A stretch of DNA of 64,000 nucleotides from Lentibacillus cibarius (GCF_005887555.1 NZ_VCIA01000001.1:1054001-1118000); one strand, 5' to 3'. Shown: positions 52,015 through 62,134, counted from the first letter of the stretch. Translations and numbers: made by a program. Notes: generated by a model from the sequence alone, not told the origin.

Positions 52015-53600
52015 ATGAGAAGAATCTTCATGAATGGACGGATTCACACGTTTGATCACGCTAAACCCTTTGTAGAATCTGTTGTTGTTGAAAATGGGCG
52101 GTTTATTGATATGGGCTCGAGCAAGGAGATGCTACTGCAATGGGAAAGTCCGGATAGTGAAACCATTAATCTAGAAGGGAAGGCAGTAACACCGGGATTG
52201 GTCGACAGCCACCTGCACCTTTCAGGAGTCGCACACAATTTTCTGCAATTAGACTTGACTGGCATAACAACAAAACAGGAAATGCTGAAGAAGATTTACG
52301 CACATGCCCAAACACTACATCGAGGCGAGTGGTTAGTTGGAGGAGGCTGGGATGAGAACCTTTTTACGGATGGAGGCATTCCAACGATTGAGGAATTAAA
52401 TCGTACCTGTCCGCATCATCCTTTATTTCTTTCGCGAATATGCACACATGCTTCCCTCGTCAACAGCAAGGCATTGGAGAGATGCAATTACCACCCCTCC
52501 ATGTCCGTTCCTGAAGGCGGGACGATTGTACATGATGAACAAACAAACCAACCAACTGGGCTATTGCTTGAATCCGCATCCGATCTGGTTAAAAAATATA
52601 TCCCGGACCATACGTATGACGAACTGAAGCAGGCGTTGCATAAAACGATCAAATTGGCATTATCCAAGGGGCTGACCAGTGTACATACGAATGATCCACG
52701 TTTTTTAGGAGGTCTCCATCAGACATATCAGCTTTATGATGAATTACTTAATGGTGAACAGCTGGGACTTCGATGCAATCTATTAATTGATCATGATTTT
52801 TTGAATGACCTCCGGGAAAGTGGTATGTATGCCGGGTATGGAAACGACACATTACAAATCGGTGCCGTCAAACTTTTCGCTGATGGTGCATTGGGTAGAA
52901 GAACTGCCTTATTGTCAGCGCCATATAGCGATGCTCCAGATGAATATGGGGAAGCGATGTTTGATCAATCGACACTTTTGAAGATCGTTCAGGACGCACG
53001 AGCACTTTCTATGCCCATTGCTGTACATACTATTGGTGATCAGGCATTGGAAAACATGCTTGATATTCTCGATAACGTTCCCCTGTTGCTTACCGGGACC
53101 GCATGATTCATGTGCAAATTTTACGGAAGAACCTATTACAGCGATTGGGGCATCCTAATCGTATTGCTGATATCCAGCCACGATTTGTGCCCAGCGACTT
53201 CCCTTGGGTGAAAGAGAGATTAGGAGAAAAACGCTGCGAACTTGCATATGCTTGGAAAACGATGCAAGAGTCAAATGTTATCTGTGCCGGTGGATCTGAT
53301 GCTCCGGTTGAACCAATCGATCCACTACTTGGGATTCATACTGCAGTTACCAGAAAATCGCCTGATGAAAAGCACGATGGCTGGAATAAACAAGAAAAGC
53401 TAACTATGCCCGAAGCCTTCCGATTGTTTACCGAAATGGGCGCCTATCCAACCAACGAAGAAAAAGTAAAAGGAACCATTTCTCGGGGAAAATTCGCTGA
53501 TATGACCGTCTATTCTCGTGATCCATTCAACATGGAACATCCCGATGAATTACTGAACACGGAAATTGAAATGACTATCATTGCAGGTGAGATAAAGTGA
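52015..53600 (+). pseudogene. YtcJ-like metal-dependent amidohydrolase, frameshifted
   Basis: The two frames give a ~528-residue amidohydrolase. Frame 1 has TPGLVDSHLHLSGVAHNFLQ (HxH metal site), LVGGGWDENLF, AVKLFADGALGRRTALLSAP and AVHTIGDQALENML. At ~53092 one base is missing and the frame ends in GTGTA-stop. Frame 2 resumes as YRDRMIHVQILRKNLLQRLG and contains ADIQPRFVPSDFPWVKERLG and VICAGGSDAPVEPIDPLLGI with the catalytic Asp. GGAGG at 52001 favours ATG 52015 over two ATG codons just before it. Substrate unknown. Confidence 0.9.
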
Positions 53601-53689
53601 CCTTCAAGGACGTCGCACGATCTTAGCCTGCCCCCTCCCTTATTGATTGAGGTTTTACTGTATCTCTTTCCCGTCTACGTAAAGCGAGG

Positions 53690-53737
53690 GCAGCCACAAC
53701 CCGGTGGCACGTCCACTGAACCAGGGAGCCTGCCCCT
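53690..53737. repeat. Degenerate family A-like repeat
   Basis: CACGTCCACTGAACCAGGGA followed by GCCTGCCCC resembles the right arm ACCGATGAACCTGTCCCC with changes. Weak. Confidence 0.35.
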
Positions 53738-53738
53738 A

Positions 53739-53786
53739 TAAAAAACCCCACTCCCGGCCTTTAACGCGCCGGGGGTGGGGTTTTTC
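53739..53786. terminator. Bidirectional terminator between the amidohydrolase and ltaS genes
   Basis: AAAAACCCCACTCCCGGC pairs with GCCGGGGGTGGGGTTTTT; A and T runs on both sides let it act in both directions. Confidence 0.9.
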
Positions 53787-53789
53787 AGT

Positions 53790-55871
53790 TTAGGATTTAT
53801 CTTCTTGTTTGTTTTCGGCTTTTTCTTGCCCTTCTTCTTGCTGTTCTTCCACTTTTTCTTGATTTCCATCTTCATTTTCTAGTTTTTCTTTATCAGCGTT
53901 TGCATCTTCTTGTTTATCTTCGTTTTCCTCAAAGTTTTTTCCATACTGATAGTCGCTAGGGTCAACTGGTTCCCAATCCTCATAAGGTTCATAGAATCGC
54001 AGTAAGTCACCGTTTAGCACTTCATCATTCAGACTCAATTCATAGTGGACTTGATTCTTCAATTCCTTCATTTCTTCCGTCGGTTCTTCAATGACTTCAC
54101 CCGTCTTGTTATCATAAAAGGTTCCCTTAACGTAGCTGTATTCCTTTGTCATAAAATCACCGTCTCGGAATGGCACAAAGTCCTCATGCTCATCAGAAAA
54201 AATATCTGTACCAAATTGGATATAGTCATTGGCATTAATTCCCAACAAGTGCAGCAATGTTGGCATAACGTCAACTTGACCGGTAAATTCGTGGTTTATA
54301 CCTTGGCTCTCAACACCCGGTACACGAATCATAAATGGAACCCGTTGCAAGTTTGCATTTTTCAGTGGTGTTATTTTCTCACCCGTAATTTCACGCATTG
54401 CCCGGTTGTGATTTTGCGAGATACCATAGTGATCCCCATAAATCATAATAACCGAGTCTTTATATAATCCTTTTTCCTTTAGATCCTGGAAAAATTGCTC
54501 AAGCGATTCATCCAAATAGCGGGCTGTTTGGAAATAACGATCGACCGTTCCATCACCAGTATCTGCAGGTTCTATGGTTTCATCGCCTTCATCCAATAAA
54601 AATTTATAATGGTGTGTCAATGTCAACAAGTGCGCGTAAAATGGTTCATCTTGCTTTTGCAGCTCCTCCAGCATCGGCATGGATTGCTTGAAAAATGGTT
54701 TATCTTTCAACCCATAGTTAATGACTTTTTCCTCACTCATATCATAATAGCTGGAATCATAAAACTTATCCACACCAAGATACTTGTAAATCTGATTCCG
54801 ATTCCAGAACGACCTATCATCACCGTGGAATACAGCACTTGTATAGTCTTGCTTCTGGTCCAAAATAGCAGGTAGTGCCTGATACGTATTCGTACCCTTT
54901 GTAACGAAAGCGGCACCCTGCGGCAATCCATACAGAGAATTATCCAATAAAAACTCCGCGTCAGCCGTTTTTCCTTGGCCTGTTTGATGGAAGAAGTTAT
55001 CAAAATACGTAAAGTTCTTGCTCTTATCATGAACAAGTGAATTCAAAAACGGTGTAACCTCTTCCCCATGCAATTTATAATCAATCAAAAAGGACTGAAA
55101 TGATTCCAAGTGTATTTTGATGATATTTTTACCTTCCGCTTTTCCGAAATATTCCGCGTTCGGTTCAGCATATTTCTTATTCGTGTAGTTTTCTACTTCA
55201 TTAATATCATCACTTGAGGCCAGCGAACGTTTGGCACTAGCCTTCACCGTTTGCATCGTATTAAAGACAGCGAAGTTAGGCGCACCTAGGTATTTAACAA
55301 TATAGTTATTGTCAAAGACCCGCTCCAAAAGCTGTGGTCGGTCCATTTCCGCCAATCCCAGGTTAACCGTGAACACAATTACGCCGGAAGCCAATACTGC
55401 GAAAGGCTTCTTTAAATTCAAACGTGCAGGAGACCAATCCGCTTTCCGTTTAACAAACAAGACAGCAAGGACAAGGAGATCCAGCACATAAAGAAGATCA
55501 TGCCACTCGGCCAGTCCAAGAAAACTTTTACCGATAGTTCCGGCATTATCCGTCTGCATTAGCGTCTGAACAGTAATAAAGTTACCATAATCACGATAGA
55601 AGATGATGTTAGCGTACATAAAAAATGTTAACAGTGAATCTATAATCAGTAGCGTAATGCCAAATCGTTTTCCTTTAAAAAACAACGCAAAACCAAGCAT
55701 AACTAATCCCGAACTCAATGGATTTATAAACAATAAAATGTGTTGCATCGTATTACTGATGCCCAAATTAAACTCTGAAATATATATGATATACGACTTC
55801 AACCAAAACAGGACTAACGCAAGCATAAAAAATCCCATCTTGGCAGACGTTAATTTATTAATCTGGCTCAT
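53790..55871 (-). CDS. ltaS: Lipoteichoic acid synthase-type sulfatase (LtaS family)
   Basis: About 693 residues. Five N-terminal membrane segments (MGFFMLALVLFWLKSYIIYI, then MLGFALFFKGKRFGITLLII and others), then an extracellular alkaline-phosphatase-fold domain. Nucleophile Thr lies in QTGQGKTADAEFLLDNSLYG; other sites are IKIHLESFQSFLID, FHGDDRSFWNRN, MIYGDHYGISQNHNRA. LtaS-type enzymes polymerise glycerol phosphate from phosphatidylglycerol. The last ~75 residues are an unusual Glu/Gln/Asp/Lys/Asn-rich tail (KLENEDGNQEKVEEQQEEGQ). ATG 55871 has GAGGTG; a GTG three codons earlier overlaps that site. Whether it is the LtaS, YfnI or YqgS type is not decidable by eye. Confidence 0.92.
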   Translation of the reverse strand: MSQINKLTSAKMGFFMLALVLFWLKSYIIYISEFNLGISNTMQHILLFINPLSSGLVMLGFALFFKGKRFGITLLIIDSLLTFFMYANIIFYRDYGNFITVQTLMQTDNAGTIGKSFLGLAEWHDLLYVLDLLVLAVLFVKRKADWSPARLNLKKPFAVLASGVIVFTVNLGLAEMDRPQLLERVFDNNYIVKYLGAPNFAVFNTMQTVKASAKRSLASSDDINEVENYTNKKYAEPNAEYFGKAEGKNIIKIHLESFQSFLIDYKLHGEEVTPFLNSLVHDKSKNFTYFDNFFHQTGQGKTADAEFLLDNSLYGLPQGAAFVTKGTNTYQALPAILDQKQDYTSAVFHGDDRSFWNRNQIYKYLGVDKFYDSSYYDMSEEKVINYGLKDKPFFKQSMPMLEELQKQDEPFYAHLLTLTHHYKFLLDEGDETIEPADTGDGTVDRYFQTARYLDESLEQFFQDLKEKGLYKDSVIMIYGDHYGISQNHNRAMREITGEKITPLKNANLQRVPFMIRVPGVESQGINHEFTGQVDVMPTLLHLLGINANDYIQFGTDIFSDEHEDFVPFRDGDFMTKEYSYVKGTFYDNKTGEVIEEPTEEMKELKNQVHYELSLNDEVLNGDLLRFYEPYEDWEPVDPSDYQYGKNFEENEDKQEDANADKEKLENEDGNQEKVEEQQEEGQEKAENKQEDKS

Positions 55872-56147
55872 TTTCTTCACCTCAGGTATATAATATGATT
55901 CATCTATTTATCATGCCTTTTTTTTACTCTTCATCGTTAGCTGTGTAAATCTTCTCGCTATCAAGCAATGAAACTATTTATGAAGTAACAAAGATCAAAT
56001 CTTATTGTACACCTAATTTGTGAATCTGTTAAGACCTAATTTTTTAATACAGTGAGAACACTGCAACAAGCGCCTTGTCCCAGTTCAAACTCCACATAAA
56101 TAAGACGACAGCACTACTTGAATCGTTGCAGATGATTACATGATCAA

Positions 56148-56188
56148 AAAGCCAGAATGGTATCATCTTGGATCACCGTTCTGGCTTT
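56148..56188. terminator. Terminator upstream of the ltaS gene
   Basis: AAAGCCAGAATGG pairs with CCGTTCTGGCTTT around a 15-base loop, with A and T runs outside. It lies between the DUF421 gene and ltaS. The rest of 55872-56330 shows no gene. Confidence 0.75.
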
Positions 56189-56330
56189 AAATTCATGAAG
56201 AAAGAAATATGTAAAACGAACCTTTATATTTATCCTGACGGCACGGAATAGCTGAACGCATGCAACAATAAAAAATTATCTATTCCAACCATGACGCTAG
56301 TAAGCTCATTGTGCCTTTCCTGCCGTTTAA

Positions 56331-57023
56331 TTAAAAAATATTCGGCTTTTGCTCCTCTTTATTTTTGTTGATAACATACAACTTACCTTGGCTATCCATC
56401 TGTGCTAATAGAACGTCTTTTGCATCGCTAATGGAAAATGGCATCAGGCGTTCCATCAACCATTCTTTGTCTTTTTGCAGAAATGTAAGATTCTCATCAC
56501 TGATTTCACCATCAATAATCAGCGGGAAACTTAAAGAAATGGGGGTTGGCTGGATGGCCATGTCATTTGGCTGCAATGGCCTTGCTTGAGGCGCCGGAAC
56601 TACAGAAAGCTTTCCATTAGGCTCAATAATGGCGTACTTCACATCTGCAATATTTTGATATCCTTTCAACCTTAGTTCAGATAGTAATAATGGGATATTC
56701 ATGTTGGACTGTTTTAATTCCTTTTCCTGAATATTACCATTTGAAACAACAATCGTCGGTCTTGAGTCCATATTATAAAATCGTGTTTTAAGCGATAAAG
56801 CACCAAGTAAGATTATAATGATAACAATAACGGCTGCTCCCACAGAAGCCTTAGATGGAATTTTATAGACTAATGGTTCAGCTGTCACCGTCGTCAGTAA
56901 CATGATTCCCGCAAAGTCATAACTAGTCATATTGGCAATGGACTTTTTTCCAATGAGTCGTACCCCCGTCCAGGTTACAAACAGCATAATGATACAACGA
57001 ACGATATAGGCGATAGCATCCAT
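56331..57023 (-). CDS. DUF421 (YetF-like) membrane protein
   Basis: 230 residues. Three N-terminal membrane helices (MDAIAYIVRCIIMLFVTWTG, SYDFAGIMLLTTVTAEPLVY, AAVIVIIIILLGALS) then a cytoplasmic domain with RPTIVVSNGNIQEKELKQSN, NMNIPLLLSELRLKGYQNIA and DVKYAIIEPNGKLSVV, typical of YetF/YrbG/YdfR proteins; these have links to spore and membrane stress functions in Bacillus. AAGGAGG precedes ATG 57023. It follows the DUF4363 gene by 11 bp, a pairing common in Bacillaceae. Confidence 0.9.
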   Translation of the reverse strand: MDAIAYIVRCIIMLFVTWTGVRLIGKKSIANMTSYDFAGIMLLTTVTAEPLVYKIPSKASVGAAVIVIIIILLGALSLKTRFYNMDSRPTIVVSNGNIQEKELKQSNMNIPLLLSELRLKGYQNIADVKYAIIEPNGKLSVVPAPQARPLQPNDMAIQPTPISLSFPLIIDGEISDENLTFLQKDKEWLMERLMPFSISDAKDVLLAQMDSQGKLYVINKNKEEQKPNIF

Positions 57024-57034
57024 GGTAAACCTCC

Positions 57035-57406
57035 TTAAGGACCGGGAACAATTTTATTTAAGTTTTTCCAGAAACCTTTTGCAGTTTTTGCGTTGGTAAG
57101 AATGGTTGGTAAGTCTTTTGCTTCACTTCCTGCCACTAGGGATTCCACAGATTCGTCAAAAAGCGAATGCTCTGATTCCGCGTAATTGATATTGATCAAC
57201 AGGTCATACTTTTTCCAATCCTTTTGAACCTCTTTGGCGACCAAATGTGCTTGCTCCCATTCACCTTTTTTCGCATAGTTCTCCACTCGATCAATTTTCT
57301 CATTAAGGTTCATGTCTTTCAGAGCCATTTCCTTGATCCCAAAGTAACCTACAAAAAACATAAGTACGATTGCTACTAACGTAATAGTGATGGCCCTATT
57401 TTTCAT
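57035..57406 (-). CDS. DUF4363 family membrane-anchored protein
   Basis: About 123 residues. One N-terminal membrane helix (NRAITITLVAIVLMFFVGYF) and an external helical domain: IDRVENYAKKGEWEQAHLVA, then KEVQKDWKKYDLLININYAE. The KxGxWxxAxxxxxxxxxxW pattern is that of DUF4363. ATG 57406 has TGGGGGT upstream. It is first in the two-gene operon with the DUF421 gene; a joint role at the membrane is inferred. Confidence 0.88.
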   Translation of the reverse strand: MKNRAITITLVAIVLMFFVGYFGIKEMALKDMNLNEKIDRVENYAKKGEWEQAHLVAKEVQKDWKKYDLLININYAESEHSLFDESVESLVAGSEAKDLPTILTNAKTAKGFWKNLNKIVPGP

Positions 57407-57689
57407 ACCATTGACCCCCAAAAGCAAGATTTGCATCTAGTATGGTCAAAAATAGTGGGAGTTTATTCCTCATCACACCTGAGATGGAATTTTGTCGGGA
57501 AAGTTTGTCTACGGGGGTTCTTTTTAAAATGATTTTTTAACTTTGGTATGTCATTCATAGAATTAGACAGTATTTGTATAGTACACCTTTGATATCGTTT
57601 AATTACGTTATCAACATGCAAGATTCGGGCATATATTAAATAAAATCGCTTTCATTGGGTGTATAGCGGTTGTCATAAGGAGGGTCATG

Positions 57690-58955
57690 ATGCATATTAA
57701 TTCTTATTGGGCTCATTCCAGAAATGAACAGAAACAAAGAAACATTTTACATGGGGAAAAGCACACCGATGTTGCCATAGTTGGAGGCGGATTTACCGGT
57801 TTATCCACCGCCTATCATTTGCAAGAACTGGGATATCACACGACGGTACTCGAGCAGAATAATGTTGGATGGGGAGCAAGCGGGCGAAATGGTAGTTTAA
57901 TGCTCGTCGGCTATAAAAAGAGTCTTGTAGACATCGCTAAAAAGTTCGGGATAGATACAGCACAGGAGATGCTCCAGTTGTCTTTAGATGGAATCGAAAC
58001 GGTCAAAGCAATCACTCAAAAACACGATATATCCTGTGAATTAACAAACGCGGGAAGCTTTTGTGCAGCTTACAAACCATCCCATCTGGAAAACCTGAAA
58101 CGGGAACAGGAATTTATGATGGAAAAGCTAAACTATGAAAACTATATCGTTGAGACGGATGATGTCAGATCAGAAATTAATTCACCCCTATACTGTGGTG
58201 GAATGGTGGATCCAAACAGCCATTATTTTCATCCATTAAATTATGCTATTGGGTTGGCTGATGCTGTAGAAGAAACGGGGGGAGTAATTTATGAACAAAC
58301 CCCCGTTACCGCTATTAGCCATACAAATGATCGATCAGTCCTTAGCACTCCGGGTGGACGCATCACCGCCAAGCATGTCGTCGTTGCAACGAATGGATAC
58401 AGCACCGATTTAACTAAACGACTATCAAAAACCATTATTCCCATGAGCAGCCATATGCTTGCAACTGAACCACTGAGAGAAGAGACTGCCAGTGAATTAA
58501 TACCCAATCGGCGAGGCATATTTGACACGAAAAATATACTCTATTACTTTCGTATGTCGGCTGATCACCGGTTACTATTCGGTGGACGCATTCAGGGTGA
58601 AGAAAGTAGCACCCTCTATAGCAAATTAAGACAATGTATGCTGGAGGTATTCCCGCAATTGGAAAACGCCCGGATTGATTATACATGGGGTGGGTTGACA
58701 GCCGTAACGATGGACTTTTTCCCGCGAATCGGCCAAATGCAAGACGGCACTTATTTTGCAACAGGATACACCGGTCATGGCGTTTCTCTATCTACATTGA
58801 TGGGAAAAATGATTGCGCACAATATTGATCAATCAAACTACGGAAAAAGTATTTTGGAAAGACTGCCACTGAAGCGAATTCCGCTGCACAGTCAACACGC
58901 ACTCATTTTAAATGTCGCTACAAATTACTTCCGTTTCAAAGACCAGATTTCCTAA
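57690..58955 (+). CDS. FAD-dependent amine/amino-acid oxidoreductase (PuuB-like DAO family)
   Basis: About 421 residues. FAD site DVAIVGGGFTGLSTAYHLQE, then NNVGWGASGRNGSLMLVGYK, a motif shared with gamma-glutamylputrescine oxidase, and C-terminal YFATGYTGHGVSLSTLMGKM for FAD closure. It oxidises an amine or amino acid with O2 or a quinone; substrate not assignable. AAGGAGGG precedes two ATG codons; 57690 has better spacing than 57687. It stands alone and no paired aldehyde dehydrogenase is near. Confidence 0.9.
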   Translation: MHINSYWAHSRNEQKQRNILHGEKHTDVAIVGGGFTGLSTAYHLQELGYHTTVLEQNNVGWGASGRNGSLMLVGYKKSLVDIAKKFGIDTAQEMLQLSLDGIETVKAITQKHDISCELTNAGSFCAAYKPSHLENLKREQEFMMEKLNYENYIVETDDVRSEINSPLYCGGMVDPNSHYFHPLNYAIGLADAVEETGGVIYEQTPVTAISHTNDRSVLSTPGGRITAKHVVVATNGYSTDLTKRLSKTIIPMSSHMLATEPLREETASELIPNRRGIFDTKNILYYFRMSADHRLLFGGRIQGEESSTLYSKLRQCMLEVFPQLENARIDYTWGGLTAVTMDFFPRIGQMQDGTYFATGYTGHGVSLSTLMGKMIAHNIDQSNYGKSILERLPLKRIPLHSQHALILNVATNYFRFKDQIS

Positions 58956-59214
58956 CAAGTTCAGTCATGAGCGAATAAAAATTGCTGCGGATTATAATTG
59001 AAGTATGTAAAATAGCTCAATTACTCACAAAAACAAAGGGTATTTGAGCTGTTTTTGTGGAGTCGTTTTTGGAAAACAATCGAATGAAAAAATGCCATGC
59101 TCCCCATATGATTAGGCACATGACACTTTTTCTTTTTCAGAAACGATTACTGCAATGAAATGGATCATCGAAGTCAGGTCGAAGCTGTAAGAACTTCGAC
59201 AATAACAAATGCTA

Positions 59215-60515
59215 TCATTCCATTTCATCCTGAATATCTGTAATAGTATCCCTGCTCAAACCTGTAGAATCTGCAATAAACGCTATTTCCATTCCCTCTT
59301 TTAAAAGCTTTCGAGCGACGGCCATTTTTGCACTTTGTTCTGCTTTTTGTTCTATTTTTTGTTGTTTTTCTTCCATCTCTTGATGTTTTTCTTCCATCTC
59401 TTGATGTTTTTCTTCCATCTCTTGATGTTTTTCTTCCATCTCTTGTTGTTTTTCGATCATCTCTTGTTGTTTTTCTTTCATCTCTTGATGTTTTTCGATC
59501 ATCTCTTGTTGTTTTTCTTTCATCTCTTGATGCTTTTCATTTACTTCTTGTTCCTTTACTTTCACTATCTGCTCCCTATCATCCATCTCTTGTTCTCTTT
59601 TATCTAATGCTTGCATCCGTAACTCATGTTCACGCTTTGCTGCTTCCTCATCCATAATCTGTTTTAATCGCGAATCATACTTCAGGCGCTGTTCCTGTGT
59701 CGAGCTCAGCTCTTCCCAATTTTGAAATGTTTCCCTCAGCGATTCGTCCGTCAACGCAATCTCCTCCAATTCATGATATATATCATCATAGACTTTTCCT
59801 TTACGGGATCGACCATGCCAAGCAGAAGCAGCCATCTGGCCAGAACACTATTCCATGGGTCCAATTGATCCCGTTTCCAATCGTTTATTAATTTACTCAT
59901 CTCTATGAAGTGAAATTCCATCATATTGGTCAGTTTGGTTTGACGCTGATCGTCGTACAAATGATAGGAGGTGTGGAAGCGCTCCATCTCGTGAAAAAGG
60001 GTGAAGTTCAAAATATTAATGGCAATCACCGGCCGTAACTCCGAATAGGCCATTCCTTTTTCCAATGGACGGGTGTACGTTTTTGACCAATAATACAGCG
60101 ATCGCTTCACCATATCATACTTATTGGTAAATTGTATTTCCACATTAATCCATTCATCTGCCTCCGTTACAACTAGCAAGTCTAATCTTGATTGCTTATC
60201 ATCCATGTATTCTCCGGGTATTTCTGTGTTTTCAAAGGATATGTCTGTTATTCGATTCCGCCCTGTTTTTTGCAAAATTGCGTTCAGGAAAACAACGGTA
60301 ATGTCTTTGTTTTTTTCATTTCCGAAGAGCTGCTTGAAAGCGTAATCGACTTTCAAATCCATCAACTGTTCCAGTGGGATACGCTTAAGAACTCTTGATC
60401 GTTCGCTTCTATCACGCTCGTGTCCGTTTCTATTGTAGTTACCCTGGTTTTCCTTTACTTGAACAATTCCATTCGGGTATGGGCGCCTTTTTTCATACAG
60501 GCCAGTTGATGTCAC
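59215..60515 (-). pseudogene. Rpn-family PD-(D/E)XK recombination-promoting nuclease, frameshifted
   Basis: Frame 1 starts at GTG 60515 and has LMDLKVDYAFKQLFGNEKNK, DISFENTEIPGEY, RLDLLVVTEADEWINVEIQF (catalytic D...ExQ), KRSLYYWSKTYTRPLEKGMA and ARWLLLLGM: the Rpn/YhgA domain. A one-base deletion in the A run at 59794-59797 moves the reading to frame 2 (KVYDDIYHELEEIALTDESL, WEELSSTQEQRLKYDSRL). This carries an ~80-residue coiled coil of heptads (EMEEKHQ and variants) and the family C-terminus ARKLLKEGMEIAFIADSTGL. Combined length is ~430. Rpn proteins are DNases implicated in DNA transfer and phage defence. Confidence 0.9.
59349..59558 (-). repeat. Tandem 21-bp coding repeat in the Rpn gene
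   Basis: Eight clear units CTTCCATCTCTTGATGTTTTT and variants at exact 21-bp steps from 59370 to 59537, with one degenerate unit on each side. Each unit codes a heptad (EMEEKHQ, EMKEKQQ, EMIEKHQ), so copy number changes keep the frame and lengthen or shorten the coiled coil. Confidence 0.92.
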
Positions 60516-60682
60516 TGGATCACTTCCTTCAGATTATTATGAGGGCTGAACGAAGGTGACTATCTATACTAACTATAACATAAAGTATCAGTTAGTCAAA
60601 CAGGTGTTCGTGAAAAGTGTTAAAAAAGAAGCGCCTTTCAAAAAGTGGGTACCCAACAACCAGCTACTAAAAGAATAAGCGC

Positions 60683-61798
60683 TTATGCGAATGCCCTCGC
60701 AACGTCATAATTGGCTACATCCAGGTCTATTGGCTGACCGAGTGCTAACTTGGCTAACTCCATTCCTAAATAAGGACCACTTGTTAAACCGGAGGCACCA
60801 AGACCATTTGCGACAAATAAGCCTTCCATATGGGGAACCAGTCCGATAACTGGTAAGTGTCCTGGCGTGAACGGTCTGAAGCCTACTCTTGTTTCCACAT
60901 ACGTGCTAGAAGATAAACCAGGCGCTACCTTTAATGCTTTATCGAAAATCTGGTGTACTGCCCCCATCGTTATCCGATTATCAAACCCGGTATTGTCTTC
61001 TTGCGTTGCACCGACAACAACTTTTCCATCACCAAATGTAAGCATATATTGGTTATAGGGAGGCATCAAAACAGGCCAGGAGCTCGTATCGGTATGAGGT
61101 ATTTGTAAATGGACAATCTGGGCCTTTTGTGACGTCACTAAAAATTGTTTATCAAGTGGTTCCAATAATGCTTTAGCCCACGCTCCACCGGTTACCAGCA
61201 CTTGATCTGCTTCATGATTTCGGCCATCCACGGTTGCCCCCGTCACCCTAGAACCTTCAAACATAAGTGACGCATTACCATGAATAACAGTAGCTCCGTT
61301 TTTCTGAGCACCGCGGATGAGAGCGTCACGGAGAGCGCTTCCGTTAACCCGAGCGGCACCACTTATGTGCACTGCCCGATATTCTTCTGACAATGGCGGA
61401 AATAATGCTTTCGTTTCAGCAGGAGATAGCGCTGTGACCTCCCCTATTTCCGGTGTGCTCTCTCTGCGCTGAAGGGCTAAATCCATTTTGTTATTTAGCT
61501 TTTCTTTTGTATCAAAAATGTTGATTGCACCGACTCTGGCATAGCCGGTTTCGCTTTCCCCGTCGTTTTCTAATTCCTGTATAAGCGCAGGATAATACTT
61601 GGCGCCTTCTGTCACTAAGCGATACCAGGCTTTGTTGCGGCGATTGGTCAGCCAGGGACAGACAATACCGGCCGCTGCAGCTGTCGCCTGACCGGGATCA
61701 TTCCGGTCGATAAGCGTCACGTCTACTCCTTGCTTAGCTAAATGATAAGCCGTGGAAGCACCAAGGATCCCGGCTCCAATGACAATACATGTTGGCAT
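60683..61798 (-). CDS. FAD-dependent D-amino-acid dehydrogenase/glycine oxidase-like protein
   Basis: About 371 residues, DAO family. FAD motif CIVIGAGILGASTAYHLAKQ, TLIDRNDPGQATAAAAGIVC, then QVLVTGGAWAKALLEPL, VETRVGFRPFTPGHLPVIG and VANGLGASGLTSGPYLGMEL. Probably deaminates a D-amino acid or glycine; could be DadA- or ThiO-like. No thiamine or alanine racemase gene is near. AAAGGTG gives ATG 61798; an in-frame GTG lies within that site. Confidence 0.9.
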   Translation of the reverse strand: MPTCIVIGAGILGASTAYHLAKQGVDVTLIDRNDPGQATAAAAGIVCPWLTNRRNKAWYRLVTEGAKYYPALIQELENDGESETGYARVGAINIFDTKEKLNNKMDLALQRRESTPEIGEVTALSPAETKALFPPLSEEYRAVHISGAARVNGSALRDALIRGAQKNGATVIHGNASLMFEGSRVTGATVDGRNHEADQVLVTGGAWAKALLEPLDKQFLVTSQKAQIVHLQIPHTDTSSWPVLMPPYNQYMLTFGDGKVVVGATQEDNTGFDNRITMGAVHQIFDKALKVAPGLSSSTYVETRVGFRPFTPGHLPVIGLVPHMEGLFVANGLGASGLTSGPYLGMELAKLALGQPIDLDVANYDVARAFA

Positions 61799-62060
61799 GT
61801 TTAGCACCTTTTCTCTTTCGTGATTTCTTGCCTTGCCATTTTACAGGAAAAAGAGGGGTGGCTCAATTTTATCCGTTAAAGAAAAACACTAATACCTTTA
61901 TAAGCATCCTTTTAACCGACGAAAGATGCTTCTGTCCTGTAGTTTAATCATTAACAATCCAGGTCTAACTCCTTATGAAGCGCAGTTGAAAAGGTTCGTG
62001 ATATTTATTAGTAGATGACATAACTATGCTTATAGATTTTTCACCAATTACGAAAATAAC

Positions 62061-62088
62061 AAAAAACTGCCGGCACTACACCGACAGC
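62061..62088 (-). terminator. Terminator after manA
   Basis: On the minus strand CTGTCGG and CCGGCAG pair (one G-T) around TGTAGTG and end in TTTTTTG. The rest of the 336-bp gap 61799-62134 shows nothing else. Confidence 0.75.
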
Positions 62089-62134
62089 TCCAAAATACCT
62101 GTCAACCTATAAACCACTTTTTCGAAGCCTTATC

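Noticed and set aside
59328..59657. Plus-strand frame of repeated FFHLL or LPSLDVF opposite the Rpn gene
   Set aside because: It is the antisense reading of the heptad-coding repeat, with no ribosome site.
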